From a virus: a stretch of 64,000 nt of DNA. Below are positions 15,492 to 23,705 of this stretch, piece by piece (the stretch's first letter is position 1; each line of letters begins with the position of its first letter). The notes below the pieces were generated by a model, which saw nothing but the letters and a program-made list of their open reading frames with translations, had not been told where the DNA came from and made no database searches. Location of the stretch: IMG/VR virus record IMGVR_UViG_3300008262_000017, positions 1 through 64,000 of that record; one strand, 5' to 3'. The translations under genes were made by a program, and so were the position numbers.

Positions 15492-16776
15492 ACTGCTGAT
15501 ATGTTACAGGACCACTAGCAACAATATCCCACTCTTTACGTTCTAATGGAGTCCTATACTCTATTTCACGTTTGCTAAGAGGTTTGTTTTTACTGCAAAG
15601 GAAAATACCGTTGTAGCTGTCTTTATCTCCAACACGATGTATAAATGCATGTGTTTGACCTCTATCATAACTGTTGTGATGACTAAAATAAATGTCAAAC
15701 TCAAAATCTAAGGCTGTAGCAATGTTACGGCTTGTCATCCAAAACATCTCTGTTGAACTTCTTTCAAGTGCTTCTTGATATTCTTCCCATGAGTCAATGT
15801 AAAAAATATCGTACTTCTTAGGAACACTTGCAACAATATCCCAATCTTTTTTATTTGTTAAAAATCTGTACTTGAACTCTCTCTCACTTATAGGACTGTG
15901 CTTACTTAACAGCATTACTCCGTCATAGTGCTCACCATTTAAAAATACATGATTTGTCTTTCTATCGAAATCGTTATCATGGCTAAAATAAATGTTAAAA
16001 TCAAAGTTAGAATCTAACTTAACGTCATTAGGTATTACCCAAAATAGTTCAGTAGGACTCTTTTCTACCAGTTCTAAATATTGCTCATATGTAGTTACAA
16101 GTCCGCAATAGTTTTCATAGTTTTTAGGAAGGCTTGCTACAATGTCCCACTCTCGACGATGGATTGGAAATCTATGTTCAACTTCTTTCTTGCTTAATGG
16201 CTTATTCTTACTGCAAAGAAATATGCCATTGAAAAAGTTAGACACCGGAGTTTGATGTACAAATGCATGATTTTGATTTCTGTCATCAGTATTGTAATGG
16301 CTAAAGTACATGTCAAACTTAAAGTCAGCATGTGTTTCTAAGTTCTTACCGGTCATCCAAAACATTTCTGTTGTAGATGTAGTTAGAGCTTCTTGATATT
16401 CTTCCCAAGAATCAATATAAAAAATATCATATATTTTAGGAACACTTGCCTGTACATCGATTTCTTTTTTCTTAATAAAAAATCGATGCTTTAGTTCTCT
16501 TTCTGATACATTTGCATTTTTAGGAAATAAACAGACGCCGTCGTAGAACTCGCCATTTTTAAAAACGTGTGTATAAGGTCTGTCCCATTCTGGGACTTTA
16601 TAATCAAAATTAAAATTTAGATTTAGCTTTAAATCATCCCATATTACCCAAAACATTTTTGTCAAACTCATTTGTTTAGCTTGAGCAAAGTTATCAACTT
16701 GTTTTGCTAACGGAAATCTTATTTTTAATTTTTGATATTCGTCGTTACTTTTACCTACAAAAAATATATCGTACAT
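15478..16776 (-). CDS. Tandem array of four degenerate GT-A nucleotide-binding half-domains
   Basis: The 432 residues form four repeats of about 105 (1-114, 115-218, 219-320, 321-423) plus the start of a fifth. Each reads YDIF..., an acidic helix, FWxxxxxxxx, F-x-FDxYFSHxNxxDR, a HVF or HAF strand, YDG or YNG, SKxxPxSxRE and WDIxAS. Repeat 1 aligns with the glycosyltransferase domain of the downstream gene through NFDYKVPEWD versus NFDYHVPTWD. At the DxD position all units have lost the first Asp (Trp, Gly, Pro, Ser), and units 2 and 4 have Asn for the second. They are therefore probably non-catalytic sugar- or protein-binding modules. A GAGG ribosome site precedes the ATG. No confident promoter was seen in the 52-base gap upstream. 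Confidence 0.72.
   Translation of the reverse strand: MYDIFFVGKSNDEYQKLKIRFPLAKQVDNFAQAKQMSLTKMFWVIWDDLKLNLNFNFDYKVPEWDRPYTHVFKNGEFYDGVCLFPKNANVSERELKHRFFIKKKEIDVQASVPKIYDIFYIDSWEEYQEALTTSTTEMFWMTGKNLETHADFKFDMYFSHYNTDDRNQNHAFVHQTPVSNFFNGIFLCSKNKPLSKKEVEHRFPIHRREWDIVASLPKNYENYCGLVTTYEQYLELVEKSPTELFWVIPNDVKLDSNFDFNIYFSHDNDFDRKTNHVFLNGEHYDGVMLLSKHSPISEREFKYRFLTNKKDWDIVASVPKKYDIFYIDSWEEYQEALERSSTEMFWMTSRNIATALDFEFDIYFSHHNSYDRGQTHAFIHRVGDKDSYNGIFLCSKNKPLSKREIEYRTPLERKEWDIVASGPVTYQQYVVN
15484..16776 (-). repeat. Coding tandem repeat, about 310 bases per unit, arranged as 1-(2,3)-(4,5)
   Basis: Units 2 and 4 resemble each other most (DSWEEYQEAL, FWMT, GIFLCSKNKPLSK). Units 3 and 5 resemble each other most (SPTE, FSHDN, HVFLNG, SEREF). 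The last duplication therefore copied a two-unit block of about 620 bases. Unit 5 continues past 15484 into the downstream gene. Confidence 0.75.
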
Positions 16777-16828
16777 CGTTTACCTCGTGATATAGTAATT
16801 ATCAACACAAGAGGGACATCAAAAAATT

Positions 16829-17875
16829 TTAGCTATAGTCGCCGTATTCATCATCTCTAACTGTGTCTAATGTAGCACAGTGAGGACCGCCGCTGAGTGT
16901 ACGACAATGACGCATTACTACAGGCATAATATCAAAACCGTTTCTTTCTAATTGTTTTATTAAACGAGTTTGTCTAGATTCTACTGCAACTAGTTTATCG
17001 CTAATGCTTAACACATTCATTCCTAACCAAGGACTAGCTGTAGCCCAATCTTTAACATAAGGAGTTTCAATAGGATCTTCGGACCAAATCTTTTTCCAAT
17101 TTTTAAAATATTCTGGTAAATTATTTTCGTTAACTCTACTAGGATTTAGCAATACTGTTCCTGCTGCCAAAGGAAGAATTGTAGTATCTACATGTACGTA
17201 GGCATAGATATTATCCATTACATGAACCTTATAGCGATCACCTAATGTACTCTGTAACCATTTTGCACCCATCCTATTGCCGCTGTTGCTAACAAGGTAG
17301 AATATATCCTTGCCACACTTAATGACATTAGCAGCATCAAAAGCTGGTTCAAAGTCTGTAAGTGTAGACTTACTTAGATCTGTACGATCATATAATGCAT
17401 CTAACAATTCACCTTTAGGAGCACTGATCCAACGACTGCCTGCGTTAAAGTAGTTCTTAAAAATATCTTTGTAAGCAAAGTTTTCAAAATACCTTGCACG
17501 TAAAGGCATAGGTGTTTCTATAATAGTGTCGCCTATAATTAGTGTGCTGTCTCTTGGGCAATAACCATAATAAGCATCTGTAGACCAATAAGGATTACTG
17601 TGTTGTGTAGCATAATCAAACACTTTAGGTCGGAGAACTTTAACACCTACAGACTCTAACTGTTTTTGAAATACATCTAAATCTTCTACAGTTTCTTCAA
17701 TAATCTGATCCGGATAATAACCTCCTGGCAATCCATTAACTATGTCGTAGTTAGCATAGTCTACACAATGTATGTCGTGTCTTTTAATACTAGGAACCTG
17801 TGCATATTCAGCACGACCTAGTATAACTTCTTTTAGTGTTCCCCACTCTGTATTTGAATTAGCTTTTAACATCAT
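16829..17875 (-). CDS. Glycine/inosamine-type amidinotransferase
   Basis: A 348-residue protein of the arginine:glycine amidinotransferase family (guanidino-group transferase, beta/alpha propeller fold). It shows CPRD at 106-109, EPAFDAANV at 176-184 (catalytic Asp180), YVHVDTT at 226-232 (His228) and GGPHCATLDTVR at 329-340 with the nucleophile Cys333. The full Asp/His/Cys triad is present, so it should be active, moving an amidino group from arginine to an amine acceptor. Family members build creatine, streptidine-type aminocyclitols and several natural products. In a glycan operon an amino-sugar or an amino acid attached to sugar is the natural guess for acceptor. It starts with an ATGA overlap on the dehydrogenase gene upstream. 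Confidence 0.87.
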   Translation of the reverse strand: MMLKANSNTEWGTLKEVILGRAEYAQVPSIKRHDIHCVDYANYDIVNGLPGGYYPDQIIEETVEDLDVFQKQLESVGVKVLRPKVFDYATQHSNPYWSTDAYYGYCPRDSTLIIGDTIIETPMPLRARYFENFAYKDIFKNYFNAGSRWISAPKGELLDALYDRTDLSKSTLTDFEPAFDAANVIKCGKDIFYLVSNSGNRMGAKWLQSTLGDRYKVHVMDNIYAYVHVDTTILPLAAGTVLLNPSRVNENNLPEYFKNWKKIWSEDPIETPYVKDWATASPWLGMNVLSISDKLVAVESRQTRLIKQLERNGFDIMPVVMRHCRTLSGGPHCATLDTVRDDEYGDYS

Positions 17876-19047
17876 TTATTAGATAACCTTGTATTTCCGT
17901 AATGAATAACATTCACACCTAGTATAGGTGCAAGTTTTCTGCATGTATCTATAACAACTGATCCTTTTGGCCAAATGATTTGTTCTACCCAATCTTCCCA
18001 ATAAGAAATTAGATAGACTTCAGCTTTAGGAAAAAAATTGTCCCCAGTGTTTAAATCGTAGTAATTTAAAAATCCGCCGTGTTTAGAAATGTAATGTCCA
18101 ACTAACATACTAGGAGATCCTACAGTTACATTTACTTTAGGTTTGTAACTTTTACCTACAATACAAACTGTATTGCCAAAATCTAAACATCGTTGCGCCA
18201 TTCTTTCAGCTTGAACTTCTCTGGATACAGAAATTGCTTCAAACAAATCATAACCCAAATCAAGTTTTTTAGACAAATATCGTTGTGCTATATTATCTCG
18301 AGGTTGGCAAGCGCCGCCTGCACCCATACCTGCTTTCATGTAACTAGCACTAGTAATCATCTTTGTAGATTTCATTAATGCATTTCCTACTACATCTACG
18401 TCAATGTTTCCATTAGATTCAGCTACATCTTGTATCATATTGATAAAGCTTAATTTCATACTGATAAATGTATTATAAAACATTTTAATACTTTCAGCTT
18501 CATCCCAAGTTCCTACTTCGTAACGAGGATTGTTTTCCATTAACGTCTTATAAAAATCAACTAGTACTTCAGGAGTAGATCCATCTTCTGTACCAATGAT
18601 AATCATTTCTGGATTTGCCATATCTTGTTTAACCGTGCCCATTGCAATAAGATAAGGGTTGTATACAAAGGTAGCATTTGGAATATATTTTATTAAATGA
18701 TTTCTTACTGTGCCAACTAATACTGTTGAAACTAATACAACTATTTGATTCTTATCGACATATTTGTTAATTTCAATTAAACAATTAATTACTGTATCAT
18801 ATAAAAAATCTCTAGGAGGTAAGTGACTAGAAGGAGTTTCTCCTCCATATTCTTTATCATGAGGAGTTGGTACAGCAATAAAGATTATGTCTTTTCCTTC
18901 TACTGCTTCTTTGATAGAATTTACCATTAAGAAATTTGCAGGGGTTCTCGGAACTACATCGTAGCCAACTACTTTATGTTTTGTAGCCATTACTTCGGCA
19001 CAATTAATACCTAAGTTTCCGCAACCAATCATTGATACATTTTTCAT
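17872..19047 (-). CDS. UDP-glucose/GDP-mannose dehydrogenase family protein
   Basis: A 391-residue nucleotide-sugar dehydrogenase with both domains: GCGNLG at 8-13, AVPTP at 58-62, a Lys in EAESIKMFYN (Lys188) and the catalytic Cys247 in GAGGACQPRDN, followed by a C-terminal nucleotide-binding domain with CIVGKSYKPKVNVTVGSP. It should oxidise an NDP-sugar to the uronate in two steps. The usual NPEFLREG loop is changed to YNPYLIAMGT, so the substrate may differ from UDP-glucose. It sits between a glycosyltransferase and the amidinotransferase, consistent with making an acidic sugar donor for the cluster. Confidence 0.85.
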   Translation of the reverse strand: MKNVSMIGCGNLGINCAEVMATKHKVVGYDVVPRTPANFLMVNSIKEAVEGKDIIFIAVPTPHDKEYGGETPSSHLPPRDFLYDTVINCLIEINKYVDKNQIVVLVSTVLVGTVRNHLIKYIPNATFVYNPYLIAMGTVKQDMANPEMIIIGTEDGSTPEVLVDFYKTLMENNPRYEVGTWDEAESIKMFYNTFISMKLSFINMIQDVAESNGNIDVDVVGNALMKSTKMITSASYMKAGMGAGGACQPRDNIAQRYLSKKLDLGYDLFEAISVSREVQAERMAQRCLDFGNTVCIVGKSYKPKVNVTVGSPSMLVGHYISKHGGFLNYYDLNTGDNFFPKAEVYLISYWEDWVEQIIWPKGSVVIDTCRKLAPILGVNVIHYGNTRLSNK

Positions 19048-19055
19048 TTTTTATT

Positions 19056-20261
19056 TTAAAAGAAACATAGTTTCTTAAGCCTGTTATAAGATTCTTGAAC
19101 ATAGTTTTTTGATTGAAGTAAATTAAAATTGTGTTCAATTAAATCTTTAGATCTTTTTATATTTTCTATTTTTAGATCCCTACTTAATGACATCCATTTT
19201 GTTAGACTTAAATGAAATTGATAAAATCTAGTTATAGGATCTATTATCTCATCATAACTTTGATCTATTCCATAAAAATTAGTTTTATAACCTAGATCTC
19301 TAAAACATTTTAATATTCCAGGTTGTCCTAGAATCATAAAAGGGTGTCCTGCTGCTATAGGTTTAAAAGCCTTTTCTGTAATAAACATTCCAGAATAAAA
19401 ATATGAAGATTCTGTAATTACACTGAGTAAACTGTTTTTATAGATATTATGATTAAAAATTGCAGTGTCATCACCGTCAGGATTTACGTTAAACCATTTA
19501 CCGTCTACTGTTAATGGTCCTACTTCATCTAGCGTAGTCTTTATATTTTTATATGTAACATTATGAAACATAGGAACAAATTTAAAGTCCTTAGGAAGAT
19601 GGCCACTGACTAATCCTTTTTGATATTCTTTATTTTTAATTAACCGATACAAATGTTCTATTCTATGAGTTCTGTTGGTTCTGTTTAGACTGTTAAAATC
19701 TTTTGATTCTTCATTTTTTATAGCATCTAAACACAAAGGATACTCAGGAAATTTATTATCAAAATAATAAAAACATGTTAAAAAATAACAGTGCCTTATC
19801 ATCGGAGATTGATTATTTTCACAGCACCATTTATGATAATCTTGTTCAAAAAATAAATTCGCATCACCTACAATAACACTAAATTTAGGAAGACCTAATT
19901 TTTGCATTACTTTATGTATTCTGTCATATCCATCACATTTATCATATACCATCGGCCAACCTTCTCCTTGACCATTTAAGAATATTTTTAATTTTCCCTG
20001 TTTAGCTAGGTATAATGCATCTTTAGATATAAAATCTAACACATGTTTATCTGTATCGTTAATTTTTGACCATGCTCTAGAAACTCCAACACTTATGTTG
20101 TAAATTCCTTTTTCTTCAAAGTCAGATAATAATTTAGGTACAAATCCTGATTCTATCAATTGATGTTTAATAATGTTAATGTCATCAGCTACTGCATAAG
20201 GAAAATTAATTTCATTATACAAATTATTAACGGTTAAATCATCGAAGTAAGCAGGTATCAT
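19056..20261 (-). CDS. Exostosin-like glycosyltransferase A
   Basis: A 401-residue protein. Its C-terminal region (about 285-350) has the sequence SVITESSYF, then ITEKAFKPIAAGHPFMILG, LGYKT and GIDQSYDE. The same block occurs in two other genes of the operon (23705-25069 and 26073-27257). It resembles the C-terminal donor-binding half of exostosin/GT47-like GT-B enzymes; the Glu in TEK and the KPIA motif are the invariant part. The N-terminal half is unlike the other two, so the acceptors probably differ. Very A/T-rich. It abuts the radical SAM gene upstream by a 4-base overlap. Confidence 0.65.
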   Translation of the reverse strand: MIPAYFDDLTVNNLYNEINFPYAVADDINIIKHQLIESGFVPKLLSDFEEKGIYNISVGVSRAWSKINDTDKHVLDFISKDALYLAKQGKLKIFLNGQGEGWPMVYDKCDGYDRIHKVMQKLGLPKFSVIVGDANLFFEQDYHKWCCENNQSPMIRHCYFLTCFYYFDNKFPEYPLCLDAIKNEESKDFNSLNRTNRTHRIEHLYRLIKNKEYQKGLVSGHLPKDFKFVPMFHNVTYKNIKTTLDEVGPLTVDGKWFNVNPDGDDTAIFNHNIYKNSLLSVITESSYFYSGMFITEKAFKPIAAGHPFMILGQPGILKCFRDLGYKTNFYGIDQSYDEIIDPITRFYQFHLSLTKWMSLSRDLKIENIKRSKDLIEHNFNLLQSKNYVQESYNRLKKLCFF

Positions 20262-21769
20262 AATTTTTTACAATTTTGATAAAAGGCTGCTAACTCAGGA
20301 AATGTTGTTGACAAGTTTAAGTTTTTTCTAACATCATATTGATCAAAATAACTGGCAAAGTTTTTTCTATCTAATGCTAGCTTGTTAAAATCTAATGAAG
20401 TTCTTTCTCTCATTATTGCAAGATTTCTTTCAAGTTTAGCTATTTCAAAATCATAAAATCCATCAAAGTTATCAACATTGCTGTTGGCTTTCATAAACTC
20501 TATTGCTTCTTCTAAATAGATATCAAACTCATAAGGTAGTAGTTGTACGCTCTGCCATTCTGGACTTCTTAATAAAGGAACATCGAACCAAATACGTTGA
20601 CGAGGATGAATTTCATAGTCAGGATGTTTTGTCCAAGGATCAACAATAGGAATATATTTTATGCCTTGTTTTTCTTTTGAAAATTCTTTTCTAAGCTCAA
20701 GAACATACTCTAAATAATTTTTAATCTTAGGGACACTTAAAATATTAAAAGTGTTAATAAATGTAACTGTAGTATTAGAAGTTTCTGTTAAGAACCTTGA
20801 TACATTGTCTTTCATTGTTTGAAAGTTTAAACCTGAACGAATATATTCAGCTTGTTCGTCAACGCTATCTACGCTGACAAATAAGGCAAAGTTTTTAACT
20901 GCCATATTCACATACCAGTTATTGCCTGAGCCGGGATTAAATCTTTCTTTTTCTTCCCATATTTGTATTTTTTCAAGCTTCTTTACTTTTTCAACAAACT
21001 TATCCATTAGTTCTTGCTTAGGAGGACACATGTTTGTTGTTACACTTACTTCTAACCAAGCATTGGGGTTTTCATAAATGTAATCAAGAACTTTAAATGT
21101 GTTAGCATCCATTAGAGGTTCTCCGCCAGTCATACGGAACACTTCTAATTTCTTATACAACTGAGGCCACCACTTCCAAAAAGCTTCAACATAGGGATTG
21201 TCTCCTTGTTTTACTTTCAATGGCATGTTGAGATACTCTAGTGCATTGTGCTTGCTAGCATTGCCGTTGGAGTCTAAAACATTGTAAGGTCCATGTTGTT
21301 CAACTTCGTCTTCCCAACTAGTGCTAAGGTGAGGACTGCAATACATACATTTAAAGTTACATGCTTGATTAAAGTTAACTTCTAAATAACGAGGATCTAC
21401 ATTGCCTGTGTCTAATGCTTCAATAATATCTTTACGTGCGTTTTGAGCCCAGTATTCACCGCTTCGGTATATACGATCACTACGTGCTCCAGCATCTTCA
21501 ATTCTCCAACAGTAGCTGCATCCATCAGGTCGTTCGCCCTTAAGCATTAACTTGCGTTCTAATTTTTTATGATCTGTGTTATGTAGAGCAGCTGGATTTT
21601 TTTTAATATCGTCTATACTGATTTTATGCAACGGAGGATGATAGCAACTGTGAGTCATTCCATTGGTCAGATGCATACTTGCCTGCGTCCATTTTGCATA
21701 GCACATTGATTTGCTAATAAGGTTTAGCTGTTTTTCTGCTGTGTCAGCAGCTTGATTGTAATTACTCAT
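20258..21769 (-). CDS. Radical SAM protein (twitch/SPASM type) 1
   Basis: A 503-residue radical SAM enzyme with the cluster motif CNFKCMYC (Cys137, Cys141, Cys144) and the GGEP SAM motif (RMTGGEPLM). The N-terminus has a conserved region shared with the other two radical SAM genes of the operon: CYAKW (23-27), THSCYHP (39-45), ALHNT (61-65) and CSYCW (84-88). This Cys-rich preamble may bind a second cluster or metal. Radical SAM enzymes of the twitch group modify peptides or sugars. The substrate is unknown. It is linked by ATGA overlaps to the glycosyltransferase downstream and the SGNH hydrolase upstream. Confidence 0.85.
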   Translation of the reverse strand: MSNYNQAADTAEKQLNLISKSMCYAKWTQASMHLTNGMTHSCYHPPLHKISIDDIKKNPAALHNTDHKKLERKLMLKGERPDGCSYCWRIEDAGARSDRIYRSGEYWAQNARKDIIEALDTGNVDPRYLEVNFNQACNFKCMYCSPHLSTSWEDEVEQHGPYNVLDSNGNASKHNALEYLNMPLKVKQGDNPYVEAFWKWWPQLYKKLEVFRMTGGEPLMDANTFKVLDYIYENPNAWLEVSVTTNMCPPKQELMDKFVEKVKKLEKIQIWEEKERFNPGSGNNWYVNMAVKNFALFVSVDSVDEQAEYIRSGLNFQTMKDNVSRFLTETSNTTVTFINTFNILSVPKIKNYLEYVLELRKEFSKEKQGIKYIPIVDPWTKHPDYEIHPRQRIWFDVPLLRSPEWQSVQLLPYEFDIYLEEAIEFMKANSNVDNFDGFYDFEIAKLERNLAIMRERTSLDFNKLALDRKNFASYFDQYDVRKNLNLSTTFPELAAFYQNCKKL

Positions 21770-22680
21770 AATAGTTTGTAAATTTCTTTTGCGGCTTGTT
21801 CGTGTATTTCTGTGCCGGGATGAACTAAATCTCTTGCATTTATGTTAGCTGTAACATATATGTCTGCTCTATTAATGTGTGCCATATAATCAAAGTAACT
21901 TAAAGTTACATATTTGATTCCTCTACACATGGCTTTTACAGCTTTTGATATATAATAATTTTCACCTACTTCGTGATATCTGTTTATATATCTGCTTTCC
22001 CAAGTTTGAGATAAATTAAGTCCGTCTAAATATTCTTCTGCTACACCAGTTACTGTTTTAGAATTCCAAGGACCTATATCAAAATATCTATTTTTAAAAA
22101 AATGTCTATATCTATCACCGGTTGTCCAGTTTACAACAACAGCATAAGGGGTTGGAAATTTTTCCAAGGTTAGCGCACATAAATGTGAAATTAAACTATT
22201 TGAACCTCCAGATGTTCCAAGATTTACTACTTGTCTTCCTGTTGATTTTTCTATATAATATGCTAAAGTTTCATCTTCTGCTACTCCAACACCGTAGGTA
22301 TTAGAACATCCTAAAAGTAATATTGCATTAGGCCAATCTATATCATCCCATTCGTATGTTCTATAGCCACTAGAATTAACTTTATATTCCACTTGCTTAG
22401 TTAGATACTTCCAATCAGGCCCCATTTTAATTTTGTTACGCTCAAATTCTTTAGGACCGTCTGAACTGGACCAAATATTTAAAATATTTCCGCTATTGTC
22501 TCTATGTGTTAGACTGTTACAGAAAAATAAAGGATGTTCTTTATTATCTACATATCCAGGAAAATATGCAGGGTATTCAATTCCTTCCATATTTCGATGA
22601 ACTACTTCCATATGGAATTTTTCATCTTCTAGAAAGTGACGTTCACCGTCCCAGAAAACTTTTTCTTCGTATTTTTTCAT
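21766..22680 (-). CDS. SGNH/GDSL hydrolase-like protein 1
   Basis: The 304-residue protein has the SGNH blocks LLGCSNTYG (Ser126), NLGTSGGSN (155-161), NWTTGDR (Asn184) and DLVHPG (Asp284, His287), so the catalytic set Ser, Gly, Asn, His/Asp is complete. Such enzymes are esterases or sugar O-acetylesterases, or (in glycan operons) O-acyl transferases acting on polysaccharide. No signal peptide is seen, so it should act in the infected cell's cytoplasm. It directly overlaps the second SGNH gene upstream. Confidence 0.72.
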   Translation of the reverse strand: MKKYEEKVFWDGERHFLEDEKFHMEVVHRNMEGIEYPAYFPGYVDNKEHPLFFCNSLTHRDNSGNILNIWSSSDGPKEFERNKIKMGPDWKYLTKQVEYKVNSSGYRTYEWDDIDWPNAILLLGCSNTYGVGVAEDETLAYYIEKSTGRQVVNLGTSGGSNSLISHLCALTLEKFPTPYAVVVNWTTGDRYRHFFKNRYFDIGPWNSKTVTGVAEEYLDGLNLSQTWESRYINRYHEVGENYYISKAVKAMCRGIKYVTLSYFDYMAHINRADIYVTANINARDLVHPGTEIHEQAAKEIYKLL

Positions 22681-23705
22681 AGAGTTTTAATGTGATTATA
22701 CAGTAGTTTAGCATAAAGGTCATGTGCTTTGACGCCCGGATGAGCACAGGGAGTCATCCAACCATTAGGAGTTCTATTTCCTAAAAACTGAAAAAAGAAA
22801 TCGTTAGTGCTTTCTAAACTAGGCTCTTTACTCATTGCTAAATCAGCCAACGTTTGAAATCCTTCTGGTTTAAACATTTTTTCCCAAGGCCATAAATTTG
22901 CAAGACGCTTATGCTCTTTGCTGTTATCATAGGTAAAAAAGCCAGGAGGTGCAATTGTCTTTACATTGCCGTCCATATCTCTTTCAATTGAAACAGATAG
23001 TTCATGTTCAAAATATTCTCTATCATATCTTCTATCAAACCCTGGAGTAACAATAAGTTTTGCATTTCGAAGTTTGCACCAAGTCATTAACTCTTGGACA
23101 TGTGCTAGTTGTTCAATCACTCCAAATTTTTCAGTATAAAGAGATTTATTATAACCTGTCCACAGATGCTCTCTGCCGTTGCTGGGATTTTCAGTGATGT
23201 TAGGCCACATTGCTTTCCAATGAAAATGTTCAGGCCATAGATCATTAACAAAGTCAAACCGTTCTATACCACTTGGCATATATACCACTACTAACTCTTT
23301 AATGTCATCCCAGTTTATTTCAGGTCTAAAATAAAGTTCTTTAATTGATGCTCTGTTTCCGCAACCTCTAATCCCCAAGTTGATAGGTGCGTATTCACCA
23401 TCAAAGTATTTTTCGCACAATACATTAACAAATGCATTTTTATATTCCATTAATGTAAAATCAAGAACATGATCCGGATCAGGTCTAATAATTCCGGGAT
23501 GTTTTTTTAGAATTTCAAATTTTTGTGCATTTGTTATATCAATTCTAATAGGATATCCCATTCCTTGATATTTCCAAGTATAGTTATCATACAAGTCATC
23601 ATCTATGGCGCCTTGTCCTTGAACAAAAGAACAACCTATTGATACTACTGCTTTTCCTGTTCTTTTAATAGTTTTATTAATTAAAGGTATCTGGCTGTGT
23701 AACAT
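22677..23705 (-). CDS. SGNH/GDSL hydrolase-like protein 2
   Basis: The 342-residue protein has block I SIGCSFVQGQG (Ser26), block II NLGIRGCGNRAS (about 135-146) and a block V-like CAHPGVKAHDL (His322). The Asp normally three residues before the His is replaced by Pro319, so it lacks the usual Asp-His pair and may use a dyad or be inactive. It is a distant paralogue of the preceding hydrolase. It may work on the same glycan as an esterase or O-acyl carrier. Confidence 0.65.
   Translation of the reverse strand: MLHSQIPLINKTIKRTGKAVVSIGCSFVQGQGAIDDDLYDNYTWKYQGMGYPIRIDITNAQKFEILKKHPGIIRPDPDHVLDFTLMEYKNAFVNVLCEKYFDGEYAPINLGIRGCGNRASIKELYFRPEINWDDIKELVVVYMPSGIERFDFVNDLWPEHFHWKAMWPNITENPSNGREHLWTGYNKSLYTEKFGVIEQLAHVQELMTWCKLRNAKLIVTPGFDRRYDREYFEHELSVSIERDMDGNVKTIAPPGFFTYDNSKEHKRLANLWPWEKMFKPEGFQTLADLAMSKEPSLESTNDFFFQFLGNRTPNGWMTPCAHPGVKAHDLYAKLLYNHIKTL

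Noticed and set aside
15484-16776. Regularly spaced repeats that could be taken for a CRISPR-like array
   Set aside because: The repeats are about 310 bases, diverged, in frame and encode a protein domain; there are no short identical repeats or spacers.
16777-16828. A promoter in the gap before the repeat-protein gene
   Set aside because: TTGATG and TTGATA hexamers occur on the minus strand, but no -10 lies at 16-18 bases, so I did not list one.
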